Assembly: GCF_003605735.1 (NCBI RefSeq)
Contig: NZ_QXTJ01000016.1
Span: 230,539 to 271,327 of the forward strand
Direction: 5' to 3'
Source of the DNA: Pseudomonas sp. LS-2
GTDB taxonomy: Bacteria > Pseudomonadota > Gammaproteobacteria > Pseudomonadales > Pseudomonadaceae
DNA: 40,789 nucleotides
In this document: one piece after another, positions 18,600-28,560 of the stretch
Position numbering within the stretch: the stretch's first letter is position 1
Layout of the letters: the number at the start of each line of letters is the position of its first letter
Made by a program: the position numbers and the translations under genes
The notes under the pieces: model-generated
The model's database searches: none
Seen by the model: the letters and a program-made list of their open reading frames with translations, nothing else
Told to the model about the DNA's origin: nothing

Positions 18600-19450
18600 G
18601 CTGTTCCGTCGAAGAAGTTCGTCTGAGCCTGCCGCATATCGAACTGGCGGCGCATCTGTTCGGGCCACAGGACGGGCAGCCAGTGATTGCGCTGCATGGC
18701 TGGCTGGACAATGCGAACAGCTTCGCTCGCCTGGCGCCCAAGCTCCAGGGCTTGCGGATTCTGGCGCTGGACATGGCCGGGCACGGTCATTCCGATCACC
18801 GCCCACCCGGAGCCGGATACGGCCTGCCCGACTACGCCCACGACGTATTGCAAGTGGCGCAGCAGATGGGCTGGGAAAGGTTCTCCCTGCTGGGGCACTC
18901 CCTCGGCGCCATCGTATCGGTCATCATCGCCGGCGCCTTGCCCGAGCGCATCGAGCGTCTGGCCTTGATCGACGGCCTGATTCCGCCGCTTGGCGAACCT
19001 GTAGGTGCTGCCGAACGCATGGGCGCAGCCTTGCAGGCGCAACTGATGCAATCGAGCAAACGCAAACCGGTTTATCAGGAGATGGATCGTGCGGTCGAGG
19101 CGCGAATGAAGGGGGTGGTGGCGGTCAGTCGAGAGGCCGCCGAGTTGCTCGCTCAGCGCGGACTGATGCCGGTGCCCGGTGGATACACCTGGCGCAGCGA
19201 CAGCCGTCTGACCCTGGCGTCGGCGACCCGGTTGACCCGGGCGCAGGCGTTGTCCTTCGTCAACGCCATTCGCTGTCCCGCCCACCTGGTGGTGGCGCAG
19301 GAGGGCATGCTGGCGCAGAACAAAGAGCTGCTGAGCAGTGTGCCGTTTGAGGTCACTGCACTGCCCGGCGGGCACCATCTGCATCTTAATGACGAGGCGG
19401 GCGCACGCGCTGTTGCAGACTGTTTCAATCGGTTCTTCGCCGTTTCTTGA
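18596..19450 (+). CDS. Alpha/beta hydrolase, second of a coupled pair
   Basis: Encodes 284 residues from the ATG at 18596. ALHGWLDNANSFARL is the oxyanion loop, ALDMAGHGHSDHRP the conserved Asp-containing strand turn, LLGHSLGAIVS the nucleophile elbow with Ser102, and LPGGHHLHLND carries the catalytic His. It resembles the esterase/serine hydrolase group near P. aeruginosa PA1622 (from memory). It overlaps the preceding hydrolase by four bases. Two different hydrolases kept in coupled translation suggests a shared pathway, but the substrate is unknown. A terminator follows about 90 bases downstream. Confidence 0.88.
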   Translation: MSCSVEEVRLSLPHIELAAHLFGPQDGQPVIALHGWLDNANSFARLAPKLQGLRILALDMAGHGHSDHRPPGAGYGLPDYAHDVLQVAQQMGWERFSLLGHSLGAIVSVIIAGALPERIERLALIDGLIPPLGEPVGAAERMGAALQAQLMQSSKRKPVYQEMDRAVEARMKGVVAVSREAAELLAQRGLMPVPGGYTWRSDSRLTLASATRLTRAQALSFVNAIRCPAHLVVAQEGMLAQNKELLSSVPFEVTALPGGHHLHLNDEAGARAVADCFNRFFAVS

Positions 19451-19540
19451 CTTGCGCATCGCAACTGTCGAGGCTGGGCGAGTTGAAACAGGAGACTGCA
19501 CGATGGACCACTGCCCACGCCCGACCCTTTCACCTTCCGA

Positions 19541-19567
19541 GCCGCACGACCGTGCGGCATTTGTTTG
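19541..19567 (+). terminator. Terminator after the hydrolase pair
   Basis: GCCGCAC (19541-19547) pairs with GTGCGGC (19552-19558) around GACC, followed by ATTTGTTTG. Confidence 0.75.
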
Positions 19568-19597
19568 CCCCCCGATGTTCATTCGATGAGAGCACCC

Positions 19598-20416
19598 ATG
19601 CGTTTTTCCCGTGCTCTGGGCCTTGCGCTGTGCCTTTCTGGTTATGGCGCCATGAGTCATGCAGCCGACGTTGCCGGCAGCCAGGACTTCGCCAATCTGC
19701 CACGACCGAGTGACTCGGAAATCGTCGATTACCGGCCAGCCGCAGAGCTGGAACGTATCTTCCCCATGGGGTCGATTCGCAAGATCAGCGGGCAGTTGCG
19801 CTTTGAGAGTCAGGTCTCCTCCCGAGGCACGGCGACCTCCGTGACCTATGAGCTTGCACCCGAGCGCTCCGCTGACGAGGCGTTCACCGCTGCCCGTGAA
19901 GCGTTGCAAAAACAGAATGCGCAGTTGCTGTTCTGGTGTCAGGCCCGCGATTGCGGCGAAAGCAGCCTGTGGGCCAACGAGGTGTTCGGCAATTCCAGGC
20001 TGTATGGCGCGGACAGCGGGCAGGCGTATCTGCTGTTGCGCCTTGCCGCGCCGAGCAACGATACGCTGGTGGCGCTGTACAGCATCACACGGGGCAATCG
20101 CCGCGCTTATCTGCATGTCGAGCAGTTTCAGGCGAGTGCGCCGCTGGGTGAGGTGTTGCCGACCTCTGCGACCTTGCTGCGCGAGCTCAAAACCAGCGGC
20201 GATCTGGACTTGCCGATGCTCAACGGCGCACCTGCCGAGCCATGGATCACTTTGCTGTCTCGGGGCCTGAATCTGGACAGCACCTTGCGCGTCACGCTTT
20301 CCGGTCCGCAGAGCGAAGTGTGGCGTGAGGCGTTGACCGCCAAGGGCGTGCGAGCAGCGCGACTGGAAGCCGGAAACAAGGAAACCCAAGGCCTGATCAT
20401 CGAACTCATTCGTTGA
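19598..20416 (+). CDS. DUF4892 family secreted/periplasmic protein
   Basis: Encodes 272 residues from the ATG at 19598; in-frame starts at 19586 and 19565 would add residues ahead of the signal peptide. MRFSRALGLALCLSGYGAMS followed by HA/ADV is a typical Sec signal with cleavage after Ala. The mature protein contains DYRPAAELERIFPMGSIRKI and a single pair of cysteines (WCQARDCG) that could form a disulphide. From memory it belongs to DUF4892, with homologues at the same site in other pseudomonads. No catalytic motif is visible and function is unknown. It follows the hydrolase terminator, so it probably has its own promoter. Confidence 0.82.
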   Translation: MRFSRALGLALCLSGYGAMSHAADVAGSQDFANLPRPSDSEIVDYRPAAELERIFPMGSIRKISGQLRFESQVSSRGTATSVTYELAPERSADEAFTAAREALQKQNAQLLFWCQARDCGESSLWANEVFGNSRLYGADSGQAYLLLRLAAPSNDTLVALYSITRGNRRAYLHVEQFQASAPLGEVLPTSATLLRELKTSGDLDLPMLNGAPAEPWITLLSRGLNLDSTLRVTLSGPQSEVWREALTAKGVRAARLEAGNKETQGLIIELIR

Positions 20417-20517
20417 AAAAAACGCTCTATCGCGGGCGTTTCCCTCAGCAAATGCGGCGAGCGACGACGTTCGCCGTTATGCTCCGGTTTCTGGACTCCT
20501 CTTCTATGGAATGACCC

Positions 20518-21570
20518 ATGCTCAATAACGATCGCCTGTTGGTGCAGATTCTTCTGCTGGCGTTGCTCGGTGCCTGTCTCTGGGTCATGGCGCCGTTCTG
20601 GTCGGCGCTGTTCTGGGGGGCGGTTCTGGCATTCGCCAGCTGGCCGTTGATGCGGTTGCTGACACGCGCGCTCAAGGGGCGGGAATCGCTGGCCGCGGGC
20701 ATTCTGACCCTCGGCTGGATGTTGCTGGTCGCCGCGCCTCTGGTCTGGCTGGGGTTCAACCTCGCCGACCATGTGCGCGATGCCACGGTGTTCATCAAGG
20801 ACGTGCAGGTCGACGGGTTGCCTGACCCGCCCACCTGGCTGGGCAGCATTCCGCTGGTGGGCGAGCGTCTGGTGGGTTACTGGACCACCATCGATGAACA
20901 GGGCGCGGCGATGCTCGCCACCCTCAAGCCGTATCTGGGTCAGGTCGGCAACTGGCTGCTGGCGCGTAGTGCGCAAATCGGCGGCGGCATCCTGGAACTG
21001 ACGCTGAGTATTGTCTTCGTATTTTTCTTCTACCGCGACGGCCCGCGGCTGGCGGCCTTCGTGCTCAGTCTGCTGGAGCGGCTGATTGGCGATCGGGCGC
21101 CGTATTACCTGGATCTGGTGGCCGGCACCGTGCAACGGGTGGTCAACGGGGTGATCGGGACGGCCGCTGCGCAGGCGGTGCTGGCGCTGATCGGTTTCCT
21201 GATTGCCGGTGTTCCCGGCGCACTGGTGCTGGGCATCGGCACCTTTTTGCTGAGTCTGGTGCCCATGGGCCCGCCGCTGATCTGGATTCCCGCCACGGCC
21301 TGGCTGGCCTGGAGAGGGGAGTACGGGATGGCGATCTTTCTCGGGTTGTGGGGCACGTTCGTCGTCAGTGGCGTCGACAACGTGCTCAAACCTTACCTGA
21401 TCAGTCGCGGCGGCAATCTGCCGTTGGTGATTGTGCTGCTGGGGGTGTTTGGCGGGCTGCTGGCGTTCGGTTTCATCGGCCTGTTCATCGGCCCGACATT
21501 GCTCGCAGTCGCCTACAGCCTTCTGCTCGATTGGGTCGGGGACAGCCGGGCGCGGCAGTTGCCGAAATAA
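20518..21570 (+). CDS. AI-2E family transporter (PerM/YdiK-like permease)
   Basis: Encodes 350 residues with about seven or eight hydrophobic segments. The family pattern is clear: two N-terminal helices (LLLALLGACLWVMAPFWSAL), a soluble periplasmic-type segment (about 95-150), then FVFFFYRDGPRLAAFV, the conserved LLSLVPMGPPLIWIPA and VVSGVDNVLKPYLISRGGNL. The family was named for E. coli TqsA, but most members do not handle autoinducer-2; some are Na+(Li+)/H+ antiporters. The substrate here is unassigned. It lies on the plus strand after the DUF4892 gene and converges on the two-component operon. Confidence 0.88.
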   Translation: MLNNDRLLVQILLLALLGACLWVMAPFWSALFWGAVLAFASWPLMRLLTRALKGRESLAAGILTLGWMLLVAAPLVWLGFNLADHVRDATVFIKDVQVDGLPDPPTWLGSIPLVGERLVGYWTTIDEQGAAMLATLKPYLGQVGNWLLARSAQIGGGILELTLSIVFVFFFYRDGPRLAAFVLSLLERLIGDRAPYYLDLVAGTVQRVVNGVIGTAAAQAVLALIGFLIAGVPGALVLGIGTFLLSLVPMGPPLIWIPATAWLAWRGEYGMAIFLGLWGTFVVSGVDNVLKPYLISRGGNLPLVIVLLGVFGGLLAFGFIGLFIGPTLLAVAYSLLLDWVGDSRARQLPK

Positions 21571-21636
21571 ACCGCCGCCATTGACCAGAACGCCGCCCGG
21601 CGGGGCGGCGGCAGGGTAGGTCAGCGCAAAGCCGAT

Positions 21637-22710
21637 TCAAATGCGCGGCAGATCCAGGACTGCGGTGAGGCCGCCGCCGGGCGTATCTTCCAGCCGCAGA
21701 TCGCCGCCCATGCGTCGGGCGGCTTCGCGGGCGATGGTCATGCCGATGCCCACGCCGCCAGAGTTGCGATTGCGCGAGCCTTCGACACGATAAAAAGGCT
21801 CGAACACGGCTTCGCGCAGGTTGGCCGCAATACCGGGGCCGTTGTCGACAACCGACACTTTGAGCCGATCGCTGGCGTCCTCGATCACCACCCGCGCGTG
21901 TCCGGCATAACGCAAGGCATTGTCGATCAGGTTGTGCAGGCAGGAACGCAGCGCCATGGGCTGGGCCCGGAGCGGCCTGCACGTACCGATGGCCTGAACA
22001 TCATCGCCATTGTCCTGCGCGTTTTCGGTCAAGGATTCGATCAGGGCCTGCACGTCGAAATATTGCAGCGCTTCGCTGGTCCGTTGTTCGTTCAGGTAGG
22101 TCAGGGTCGCGTCGAGCATGGCGATCATGTCGTTGAGGTCCTGAGTCATCTGCCCGTGCAGCCTGGGTTCTTCGATCTGCTCGACGCGCAACTTGAGGCG
22201 GGCCAGCGGCGTGCGCAGGTCGTGGGAGACGGCTGCGAGCATGCGGCCCCTTTGTTGCACCTGATCGCGGATGCGTTCTTGCATCAGGTTGAAGGTGGCC
22301 GCGGCCTGACGGGCCTCGCGGGGCCCGTCGAGTAACAGAGGGGGGCTGTCGAGGTTTTCACTGAGGCGTTCGGCGGCGGTGCTCATCCGCTGGATCGGTC
22401 GGCTCAGGGCTTTGGCACCGAACCAGGCGGCGATGACCAGCGTGATCAACTGGAAGAACAGGGGAATCAGCGGAATGCCGAAGAACGGCGGGCGACCGGG
22501 GGGCGGAGGCGGCGGGCGCAGAGCTTCGAGCGTCGAGGGGCTTTCTTGCTGGCCGGCCGGCGCTGCTTGTCGCGCCTCATAGTGCGGCGGGGGCGGCATC
22601 TTCGGCCCGTAATAATGAAACCAGGCGAACGCCAGCAGGTGAGCCAGAACGATTGCCAGCAGTGCACCCCCGAACAGCCGGGCGAACAGTGTATCGGCCG
22701 AGCGGATCAA
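21637..22710 (-). CDS. EnvZ-type sensor histidine kinase
   Basis: Encodes 357 residues from an apparent TTG start (complement of 22708-22710) that overlaps the regulator's stop by four bases, so translation is coupled. Helix one spans about 10-32 and helix two about 77-97. Between them is a very short periplasmic loop (~45 residues) unusually rich in proline (PPPPHYEARQAAPA, RPPPPPPGRPPFFG). HAMP follows, then HisKA with His163 (AAVSHDLRTPLARLKLRVEQ) and HATPase (LHNLIDNALRYAG, DNGPGIA, GGVGIGMTIA). The short loop suggests sensing within or near the membrane. I cannot name the orthologue. Confidence 0.9.
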   Translation of the reverse strand: MIRSADTLFARLFGGALLAIVLAHLLAFAWFHYYGPKMPPPPHYEARQAAPAGQQESPSTLEALRPPPPPPGRPPFFGIPLIPLFFQLITLVIAAWFGAKALSRPIQRMSTAAERLSENLDSPPLLLDGPREARQAAATFNLMQERIRDQVQQRGRMLAAVSHDLRTPLARLKLRVEQIEEPRLHGQMTQDLNDMIAMLDATLTYLNEQRTSEALQYFDVQALIESLTENAQDNGDDVQAIGTCRPLRAQPMALRSCLHNLIDNALRYAGHARVVIEDASDRLKVSVVDNGPGIAANLREAVFEPFYRVEGSRNRNSGGVGIGMTIAREAARRMGGDLRLEDTPGGGLTAVLDLPRI

Positions 22711-23459
22711 CCAATGTCCCTGGCGTCGAACATATAGCCTTCGCCACGTACGGTCTTGATCAGTTGCGGGGACTTCGGATCGTCACCCAGTTTCTGGCGC
22801 AGGCGCGAGACCAGCAGGTCGATGCTGCGGTCGAAGGCTTCGATGGAGCGGCCGCGTGCGGCGTCGAGCAATTGTTCGCGGTTGAGCACGCGGCGCGGGC
22901 GTTCGAGGAACACGCGCAGCAGGCGGAATTCGGCATTCGAGAGCGGCACGACCAGGCCGTCGGGCGCGGTGAGCTGGCGCAGTACGCTGTTCAGGCGCCA
23001 GTTGTCGAAGCGCAGGGTGGTGCGTTCTTCTGTGCGGTCATCGCGCACGCGGCGCAGGATGGTCTGAATGCGTGCCACCAGTTCCCGTGGCTCGAAAGGC
23101 TTGGCCATGTAGTCGTCGGCGCCCAGTTCCAGGCCAATGATGCGGTCAGTGGGTTCGCACCGGGCGGTGAGCATCAGGATCGGGATGTCGGAGGTGCTGC
23201 GCAGCCAGCGGCACAGGGACAGGCCGTCTTCGCCGGGGAGCATAAGGTCCAGCACCACGACGTCGTAGGTTTCTGCGGCCAGGGCTTCGCGCATGGCATT
23301 GCCGTCGGTGACGCCGGTGCTCTGGATGTTGAAGCGGGCCAGGTAGTCGCACAGCAGTTCGCGGATCGGGACGTCGTCGTCGACGATCAGTGCGCGGGTG
23401 GTCCAGCGACGCTCGTCAGTCTGGGGCGTGGCGGTGTTGGTGTCTGGGGTTGGGTGCAT
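22707..23459 (-). CDS. OmpR-family response regulator
   Basis: Encodes 250 residues starting MHPTPDTNTATPQ; an in-frame ATG nine codons upstream is possible. After an unusually long ~20-residue disordered N-terminus comes the receiver domain: ALIVDDDVPIREL, the phospho-acceptor Asp71 (YDVVVLDLMLPGEDG) and the Lys of DDYMAKPFEPREL. The winged-helix DNA-binding domain has the OmpR signatures LSNAEFRLLRVF, RSIDLLVSRLRQKLGDDP and IKTVRGEGYMF. It is the first gene of the pair; its partner kinase overlaps its stop. Targets are unknown; a repeated TGTA motif upstream may be an autoregulatory site. Confidence 0.92.
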   Translation of the reverse strand: MHPTPDTNTATPQTDERRWTTRALIVDDDVPIRELLCDYLARFNIQSTGVTDGNAMREALAAETYDVVVLDLMLPGEDGLSLCRWLRSTSDIPILMLTARCEPTDRIIGLELGADDYMAKPFEPRELVARIQTILRRVRDDRTEERTTLRFDNWRLNSVLRQLTAPDGLVVPLSNAEFRLLRVFLERPRRVLNREQLLDAARGRSIEAFDRSIDLLVSRLRQKLGDDPKSPQLIKTVRGEGYMFDARDIG

Positions 23460-23885
23460 GTTGCTGCCGCCATGTGATGCTGCCACGGGATGGGCCGCTG
23501 GTAAGGAACGACGCTGCCATGCTACTGCGCAGGCGAGCGGGGCGGAAGGGTAAGGGGGGCGGGTGTCGGTGGATTGTCCTGAATGTATCGAGAAGTGTAC
23601 ATGTGATTGTTGGGGTCAGACGGGGGCTGGCTAACGCCAGGCCTGTTTCGCCTTCGGCGAGTTACTTGAAAAGACACCAAGTAACCAAGTGTCCTGGCTC
23701 CCGGTTTGGCCTCGACTTCGTCGAGGTACCCTCACTCCGGCGACGCTCCGTGGGCCCGCGCCGAACGGACATCCATGTCCTGACGGCGCTCTCGCGGCAT
23801 CCATGCCGCTCGGCCCACTGCGCGCCGCCTGCGTTCAGCCTGCACCCAGGTCGCGATTTGTGGTGTCTGGGCTATTGCGTACGGA

Positions 23886-23956
<71 letters not shown>

Positions 23957-23966
23957 GCCACCGAAC

Positions 23967-24036
23967 CTGTAGCAGTCCGGCTTGCCGGCGGCGGCCATCT
24001 TCCGTACGACACCGCCGGCGAGCCGGACTGCTACAG
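23967..24036. repeat. REPIN (GTAGCAGTCCGGCTTGCCGG family)
   Basis: Inverted 25-base arms at 23967-23991 and 24012-24036 match at 24 of 25 positions around a 20-base spacer. Same family as the tandem copies at 2686-2930 and the copy at 34373-34442. Confidence 0.9.
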
Positions 24037-24503
24037 GGCGTGTGTGGAGCCGAGATTAGCGTTGGACACCAATCACTGTGGGAGACGCCGGAGGTCACAG
24101 GGATCAGGTCACGACGAAGAGCTGCGTTCGCTTTAGATCTTGCTTCTAAGCGCGCGGAATACCAGACGACGCAAATTGCGACTTTGGCAGGCCGAGCGCA
24201 GGCGTTGCGTAGGGGGCAGCGCGACATGGATGTCGCGCTAGCCGCCGTTCGGCCAGGGATGGCCGGTCGGCGGCGTGCCCTCGGAGCAATGCCGGAGTCG
24301 AGGGAACCCGACGAAGTCGGGCCGGACAGGGAGCGCTAGACCCTTGGTTACTTGGGGTCTTATCAAGTAACTCGCCGAAGGCGAAACAGGTCTGGCGTTA
24401 GCCAGGGCCAGTACCAGCGCCGCCACAAATGAATCTGCATACAAAACCCACCCTCCCCATAAACCCGCTCTTTACACCCCGCGGCCCAACAGACCCGCCA
24501 GTC

Positions 24504-24520
24504 TTTACGCTTTCTTTATG
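24504..24520 (+). promoter_or_regulatory. KdpE operator of the kdpFABC promoter
   Basis: TTTACG-CTTTC-TTTATG consists of two 6-base half sites with a 5-base spacer and closely follows the E. coli KdpE site TTTATA-CTTTT-TTTACA, including the C-rich sequence that follows it (CCCGGCCCG here). It lies 90 bases upstream of kdpF. Further copies of TTTACACCC occur at 24471 and 24548. Confidence 0.75.
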
Positions 24521-24609
24521 CCCGGCCCGACCTCTCGATCTCGTTCCTTTACACCCTCAGTGAGGACAATTCCGGCACACGGCAGTCGCCGTATGACGGA
24601 GAGTTTTTC

Positions 24610-24705
24610 ATGAGCGTTCTGGATGGGGTGTCACTGCTGTTGGCGGCAGGGTTGTTCGTGTACTTGCTGGTGGCGCTGTTGCGCGCCGGCCGGGTCGAGG
24701 AGTGA
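24610..24705 (+). CDS. kdpF: KdpF, small stabilising subunit of the K+-transporting ATPase
   Basis: Encodes 31 residues: MSVLDGVSLLLAAGLFVYLL, then VALLRAGRVEE. It is a single transmembrane helix, matching KdpF in size, composition and place directly before kdpA. KdpF stabilises the KdpABC complex in the inner membrane. GGAG at 24598-24601 is 8 bases from the ATG. The AGGAG inside the last codons of this gene serves as the ribosome site for kdpA, so the two are coupled. Confidence 0.88.
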   Translation: MSVLDGVSLLLAAGLFVYLLVALLRAGRVEE

Positions 24706-24710
24706 CGGCC

Positions 24711-26405
24711 ATGCACAGCTATGACTATCTGCTGATTCTGGCCTTCTTCGCGCTGGTTCTGCTGCCCGCGCCGTTTCTGGGCCGCTTCTATTACAAGGTG
24801 ATGGAGGGCGAGCGCACCTTCCTGACCCCCGTCATGGGGCCGGTCGAGCGTGTCTGTTATCGGCTGGCGGGTGTCGATCCCAAGGTCGAACACAACTGGA
24901 AAACTTACACATTCGCCCTGCTGGCGTTCAATCTGGCGGGGTTCGTGCTGTTGTTCGCAATCCTGCTGTTTCAGGGCGCGTTGCCGCTCAATCCGCAAGG
25001 CCTGCCGGGGATGGAGTGGTCGTTGGCGTTCAACACTGCGATCAGTTTCGTCACCAACACCAACTGGCAGAGTTACAGCGGCGAAGCCTCCCTCAGTTAT
25101 CTGAGCCAGATGGCCGGACTGACGGTGCAGAACTTCGTCAGTGCCGCGACCGGTATCGCAGTGCTGATCGCGTTCTGTCGCGGGATTGGCCGTCGCTCGA
25201 CGCAGCACCTGGGCAACTTCTGGGCGGACATGACCCGGGCGACGCTCTACGGCCTGCTGCCGTTGTGCATCGTGCTGGCGCTGTTTCTGGTGTGGCAGGG
25301 CGTGCCGCAGACGTTTGCTCATTATGTTGACGCCCTCACTCTGCAAGGCACTGACCAGACCATTCCTCTGGGCCCGGCCGCGAGCCAGATCGCGATCAAG
25401 CAACTGGGCACCAACGGCGGCGGCTTCTTCGGCGTCAACTCGGCGCACCCCTTCGAAAACCCGACTGCCTGGAGCAACCTGTTCGAGCTAGTCTCGATCA
25501 TCCTGATCCCGGTGGCGCTGGTGTTTACCTTCGGTCACTACGTCAAGGACATGCGTCAGAGCCGCGCCATCGTCGCCTGCATGTTCGTGCTGTTCCTGAT
25601 CGGCGGCGCCACCGCGCTGTGGGCCGAGTATCAGCCCAACCCGGCGCTGAACATGGCGTCGGTGGAGCAGGCCGCGCCCATGGAAGGCAAGGAAACCCGC
25701 TTCGGCACGACCGCGACAGTATTGTGGGCGACGGCGACCACGGCAGCGTCCAACGGCTCGGTCAACGGCATGCACGACAGCCTGAACCCGCTGAGCGGCA
25801 TGGTCGCGCTGGCCAACATGATGGTTGGTGAAGTGATCTTCGGCGGTGTCGGCGCAGGCTTGTACGGCATGCTGCTCAACGTCTTGATCGCCGTGTTTCT
25901 GGCCGGGCTGATGATCGGCCGCACTCCGGAATATCTCGGCAAGAAGCTGCAGGCCCGCGAAGTGAAACTGCTGGTGGCGACACTGATCGTGATGCCGGTC
26001 GGCGTGCTGGTTCTCGGAGCCCTGGCGGCGTCGTTGCCCGGTCCTGCCGGCGCGGTCAGCAACCCCGGCGCTCATGGTTTCAGTCAGTTGCTGTACGCCT
26101 ACACCTCCGCCACCGCCAACAACGGTTCGGCGTTCGGCGGTTTCAGCGCCAACACCACCTTTCACAACCTGATGATGAGTCTGGCGATGTTCATCGGTCG
26201 CTTCGGCTACATCCTGCCGGTGCTGGCGCTGGCGGGCAGTCTGGCGGCGAAGAAGACCTCACCGCTGGGCCTGAACAGTTTCCCGACCCACGGCCCGCTG
26301 TTCGTCACGCTGTTGACCGTGACCATCCTGCTGGTGGGCGGCCTGACCTTCCTGCCGACCCTGGCTATGGGGCCGATTGCCGAACATCTGAGCCTGGGTT
26401 TCTGA
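24711..26405 (+). CDS. kdpA: K+-transporting ATPase subunit A
   Basis: Encodes 564 residues from the ATG at 24711; AGGAG at 24697-24701 is 9 bases upstream, whereas an in-frame GTG at 24702 has no site. KdpA is the K+-binding, channel-like inner-membrane subunit related to Trk/Ktr transporters, with about ten helices. The four selectivity-filter regions are visible: [45 protein letters not shown] and [16 protein letters not shown]. It takes K+ at micromolar levels and passes it to KdpB. It is spaced 10 bases from kdpB. Confidence 0.97.
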   Translation: MHSYDYLLILAFFALVLLPAPFLGRFYYKVMEGERTFLTPVMGPVERVCYRLAGVDPKVEHNWKTYTFALLAFNLAGFVLLFAILLFQGALPLNPQGLPGMEWSLAFNTAISFVTNTNWQSYSGEASLSYLSQMAGLTVQNFVSAATGIAVLIAFCRGIGRRSTQHLGNFWADMTRATLYGLLPLCIVLALFLVWQGVPQTFAHYVDALTLQGTDQTIPLGPAASQIAIKQLGTNGGGFFGVNSAHPFENPTAWSNLFELVSIILIPVALVFTFGHYVKDMRQSRAIVACMFVLFLIGGATALWAEYQPNPALNMASVEQAAPMEGKETRFGTTATVLWATATTAASNGSVNGMHDSLNPLSGMVALANMMVGEVIFGGVGAGLYGMLLNVLIAVFLAGLMIGRTPEYLGKKLQAREVKLLVATLIVMPVGVLVLGALAASLPGPAGAVSNPGAHGFSQLLYAYTSATANNGSAFGGFSANTTFHNLMMSLAMFIGRFGYILPVLALAGSLAAKKTSPLGLNSFPTHGPLFVTLLTVTILLVGGLTFLPTLAMGPIAEHLSLGF

Positions 26406-26415
26406 GGAGCGAATC

Positions 26416-28497
26416 ATGAACATGCCTGCACCCGTTACAAAGAAAGCCGTTACCCACACCGTCGAACCGGCCGTGGTGCCTGAATCTGCAAAAACCGGTT
26501 TCGCCGCACTGTGGCGGCCGGCGCTGATCCAGGCGTTCGTCAAGCTTGACCCGCGTCAGTTACAACGTGCGCCGGTGATGCTGGTGGTGGAGTTGACCGC
26601 GATCCTCACCACTGTGCTGTGTCTGATCCCCGACCCCGCGGTGCCGACGTTGGTGGCCGTGCAGATCGCTGTCTGGCTGTGGTTCACCGTGCTGTTCGCC
26701 AACTTCGCCGAAGCCTTGGCCGAAGGACGTGGCAAGGCGCGGGCCGACAGCCTCAAGGCCGGCACCGAAGGATTGAAGGCCCGCCTCAAAGGCGCGACCG
26801 GCGGCTTCGTGACGGTCAACGCCAGCGCGTTGCGCAAGGGCGATGTGGTGCGGGTAGAAGCGGGGGAGTTGATTCCCGGCGACGGCGAGGTCATCGAAGG
26901 CATCGCGGCAGTCAACGAAGCAGCCATCACCGGTGAGTCCGCGCCGGTGATTCGCGAGTCAGGCGGCGACCGCTCGGCGGTGACCGGCAATACCCGGCTG
27001 GTTTCCGACTGGTTGCTGGTGCGCATCAGCGCCAACCCTGGCGAGTCGACGCTGGATCGCATGATCGCCTTGGTCGAAGGCGCCAAACGCCAGAAAACCC
27101 CCAACGAAGTGGCGCTGGACATCCTGCTGATCGGTTTGACTCTGATCTTTCTGCTGGTGGTCGTGACGCTGCAACCCTTCGCCCACTTCGCCGGCGGCAA
27201 CCTGCCGCTGGTGTTTCTGGTGGCGCTGCTGGTGACGCTGATCCCGACCACCATTGGCGGCCTGCTCTCGGCCATCGGCATTGCCGGGATGGACCGTCTG
27301 GTGCGTCTGAACGTCATCGCCAAGTCCGGTCGTGCCGTGGAAGCCGCGGGCGATGTGCACGTGTTGCTGCTGGACAAGACCGGCACCATCACCTTCGGCA
27401 ACCGTCGCTGCGCAGCGGTCTACGCGGCGTCGGGCGTCAGCGCCAAAGAGCTGGGCGAGGGCACATTGCTGGCGTCGCTGGCCGATGACACCGCCGAGGG
27501 CAAATCCATCGTTGAATACCTGCGTGGGCTGCACCCGATCAACGAGCCTGCACCCAGCCGGCTGACCGCCGTGCCGTTCAGCGCTGAAACACGGCTCTCC
27601 GGCGTCGACTTTGACGGTCACGTTTATCGCAAGGGCGCGGTGGATTCGCTGCTGAAGTTCATCGGCCGCGATCGCAGTGACCTGCCACTGACCCTGTCTC
27701 GCGAAATCGACAAGATCGCCAAGACCGGGGGCACGCCATTGCTGGTGAGCGTCGACAACAAGCTGCTCGGCGCGATTCACCTCAAGGACGTGGTCAAGCC
27801 GGGGATTCGCGAGCGTTTCGAGGAACTGCGCAAACTGGGCATTCGTACGGTCATGGTCACCGGCGACAACCCCTTGACCGCCGCAGCGATTGCCGCCGAA
27901 GCCGGCGTCGATGACGTGCTCGCCGAAGCCACGCCAGAAAGGAAGCTTGCGCGGATTCGGCAGGAGCAGAACGACGGTCGATTGGTGGCGATGTGTGGCG
28001 ACGGTGCAAACGACGCCCCGGCGCTGGCCCAGGCGGACGTCGGCATGGCGATGAACGATGGCACGCAAGCGGCCCGCGAAGCGGCGAACATGGTCGACCT
28101 GGACAGCGATCCGACCAAGCTGCTGGACGTGGTGCAGATCGGCAAGGAACTGCTGGTCACCCGAGGCGCGCTGACGACCTTTTCGATTGCCAACGACGTC
28201 GCCAAATACTTTGCGATCTTGCCGGCGCTGTTCGCCGCGATCTACCCGCAACTGGGGGTGCTCAACGTCATGCACCTGGCCAGCCCGCAGAGCGCGATTG
28301 TGTCGGCCATCGTCTTCAACGCGTTGATCATCGTGGTGCTGATCCCGCTGGCATTGCGCGGCGTGCGGGTTCAGGCCGCCAGCGCCGCGCACCTGCTGCG
28401 GCGCAATCTGTTGATCTACGGCCTGGGCGGCATCGTCGTGCCGTTCGTGGGCATCAAGCTGATCGACATGCTGCTGACCGCGCTGCACCTGGTTTAA
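26416..28497 (+). CDS. kdpB: K+-transporting ATPase subunit B (P-type ATPase)
   Basis: Encodes 693 residues with a GAGGAG site upstream. KdpB is the ATP-hydrolysing subunit of KdpFABC. TGES (Ser175) of the actuator domain is followed by the phosphorylated Asp320 in [12 protein letters not shown], the nucleotide-binding domain ([10 protein letters not shown]), [19 protein letters not shown] and the hinge motif [20 protein letters not shown]. The Ser of TGES is the residue whose phosphorylation inhibits the E. coli pump at high K+. The N-terminus is slightly longer than in E. coli, with a disordered start. A perfect hairpin follows the stop, before kdpC. Confidence 0.97.
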   Translation: MNMPAPVTKKAVTHTVEPAVVPESAKTGFAALWRPALIQAFVKLDPRQLQRAPVMLVVELTAILTTVLCLIPDPAVPTLVAVQIAVWLWFTVLFANFAEALAEGRGKARADSLKAGTEGLKARLKGATGGFVTVNASALRKGDVVRVEAGELIPGDGEVIEGIAAVNEAAITGESAPVIRESGGDRSAVTGNTRLVSDWLLVRISANPGESTLDRMIALVEGAKRQKTPNEVALDILLIGLTLIFLLVVVTLQPFAHFAGGNLPLVFLVALLVTLIPTTIGGLLSAIGIAGMDRLVRLNVIAKSGRAVEAAGDVHVLLLDKTGTITFGNRRCAAVYAASGVSAKELGEGTLLASLADDTAEGKSIVEYLRGLHPINEPAPSRLTAVPFSAETRLSGVDFDGHVYRKGAVDSLLKFIGRDRSDLPLTLSREIDKIAKTGGTPLLVSVDNKLLGAIHLKDVVKPGIRERFEELRKLGIRTVMVTGDNPLTAAAIAAEAGVDDVLAEATPERKLARIRQEQNDGRLVAMCGDGANDAPALAQADVGMAMNDGTQAAREAANMVDLDSDPTKLLDVVQIGKELLVTRGALTTFSIANDVAKYFAILPALFAAIYPQLGVLNVMHLASPQSAIVSAIVFNALIIVVLIPLALRGVRVQAASAAHLLRRNLLIYGLGGIVVPFVGIKLIDMLLTALHLV

Positions 28498-28507
28498 CGC
28501 ACTGCCT

Positions 28508-28537
28508 GCGCAGCGAACCCACGCGTGTTCGCTGCGC
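28508..28537 (+). other. Perfect hairpin in the kdpB-kdpC gap
   Basis: GCGCAGCGAAC (28508-28518) pairs exactly with GTTCGCTGCGC (28527-28537) around CCACGCGT. There is no T run, so it is not a standard terminator; it may stabilise or process the operon mRNA or lower kdpC expression relative to kdpAB. Confidence 0.7.
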
Positions 28538-28560
28538 CTACCTTGATTGAGGATTGAATG

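Noticed and set aside
21571..21636. Terminator between the permease and the kinase gene
   Set aside because: CGCCGCC/GGCGGCG near 21591-21611 can pair, but there is no T or A tract on either side, so I do not call it.
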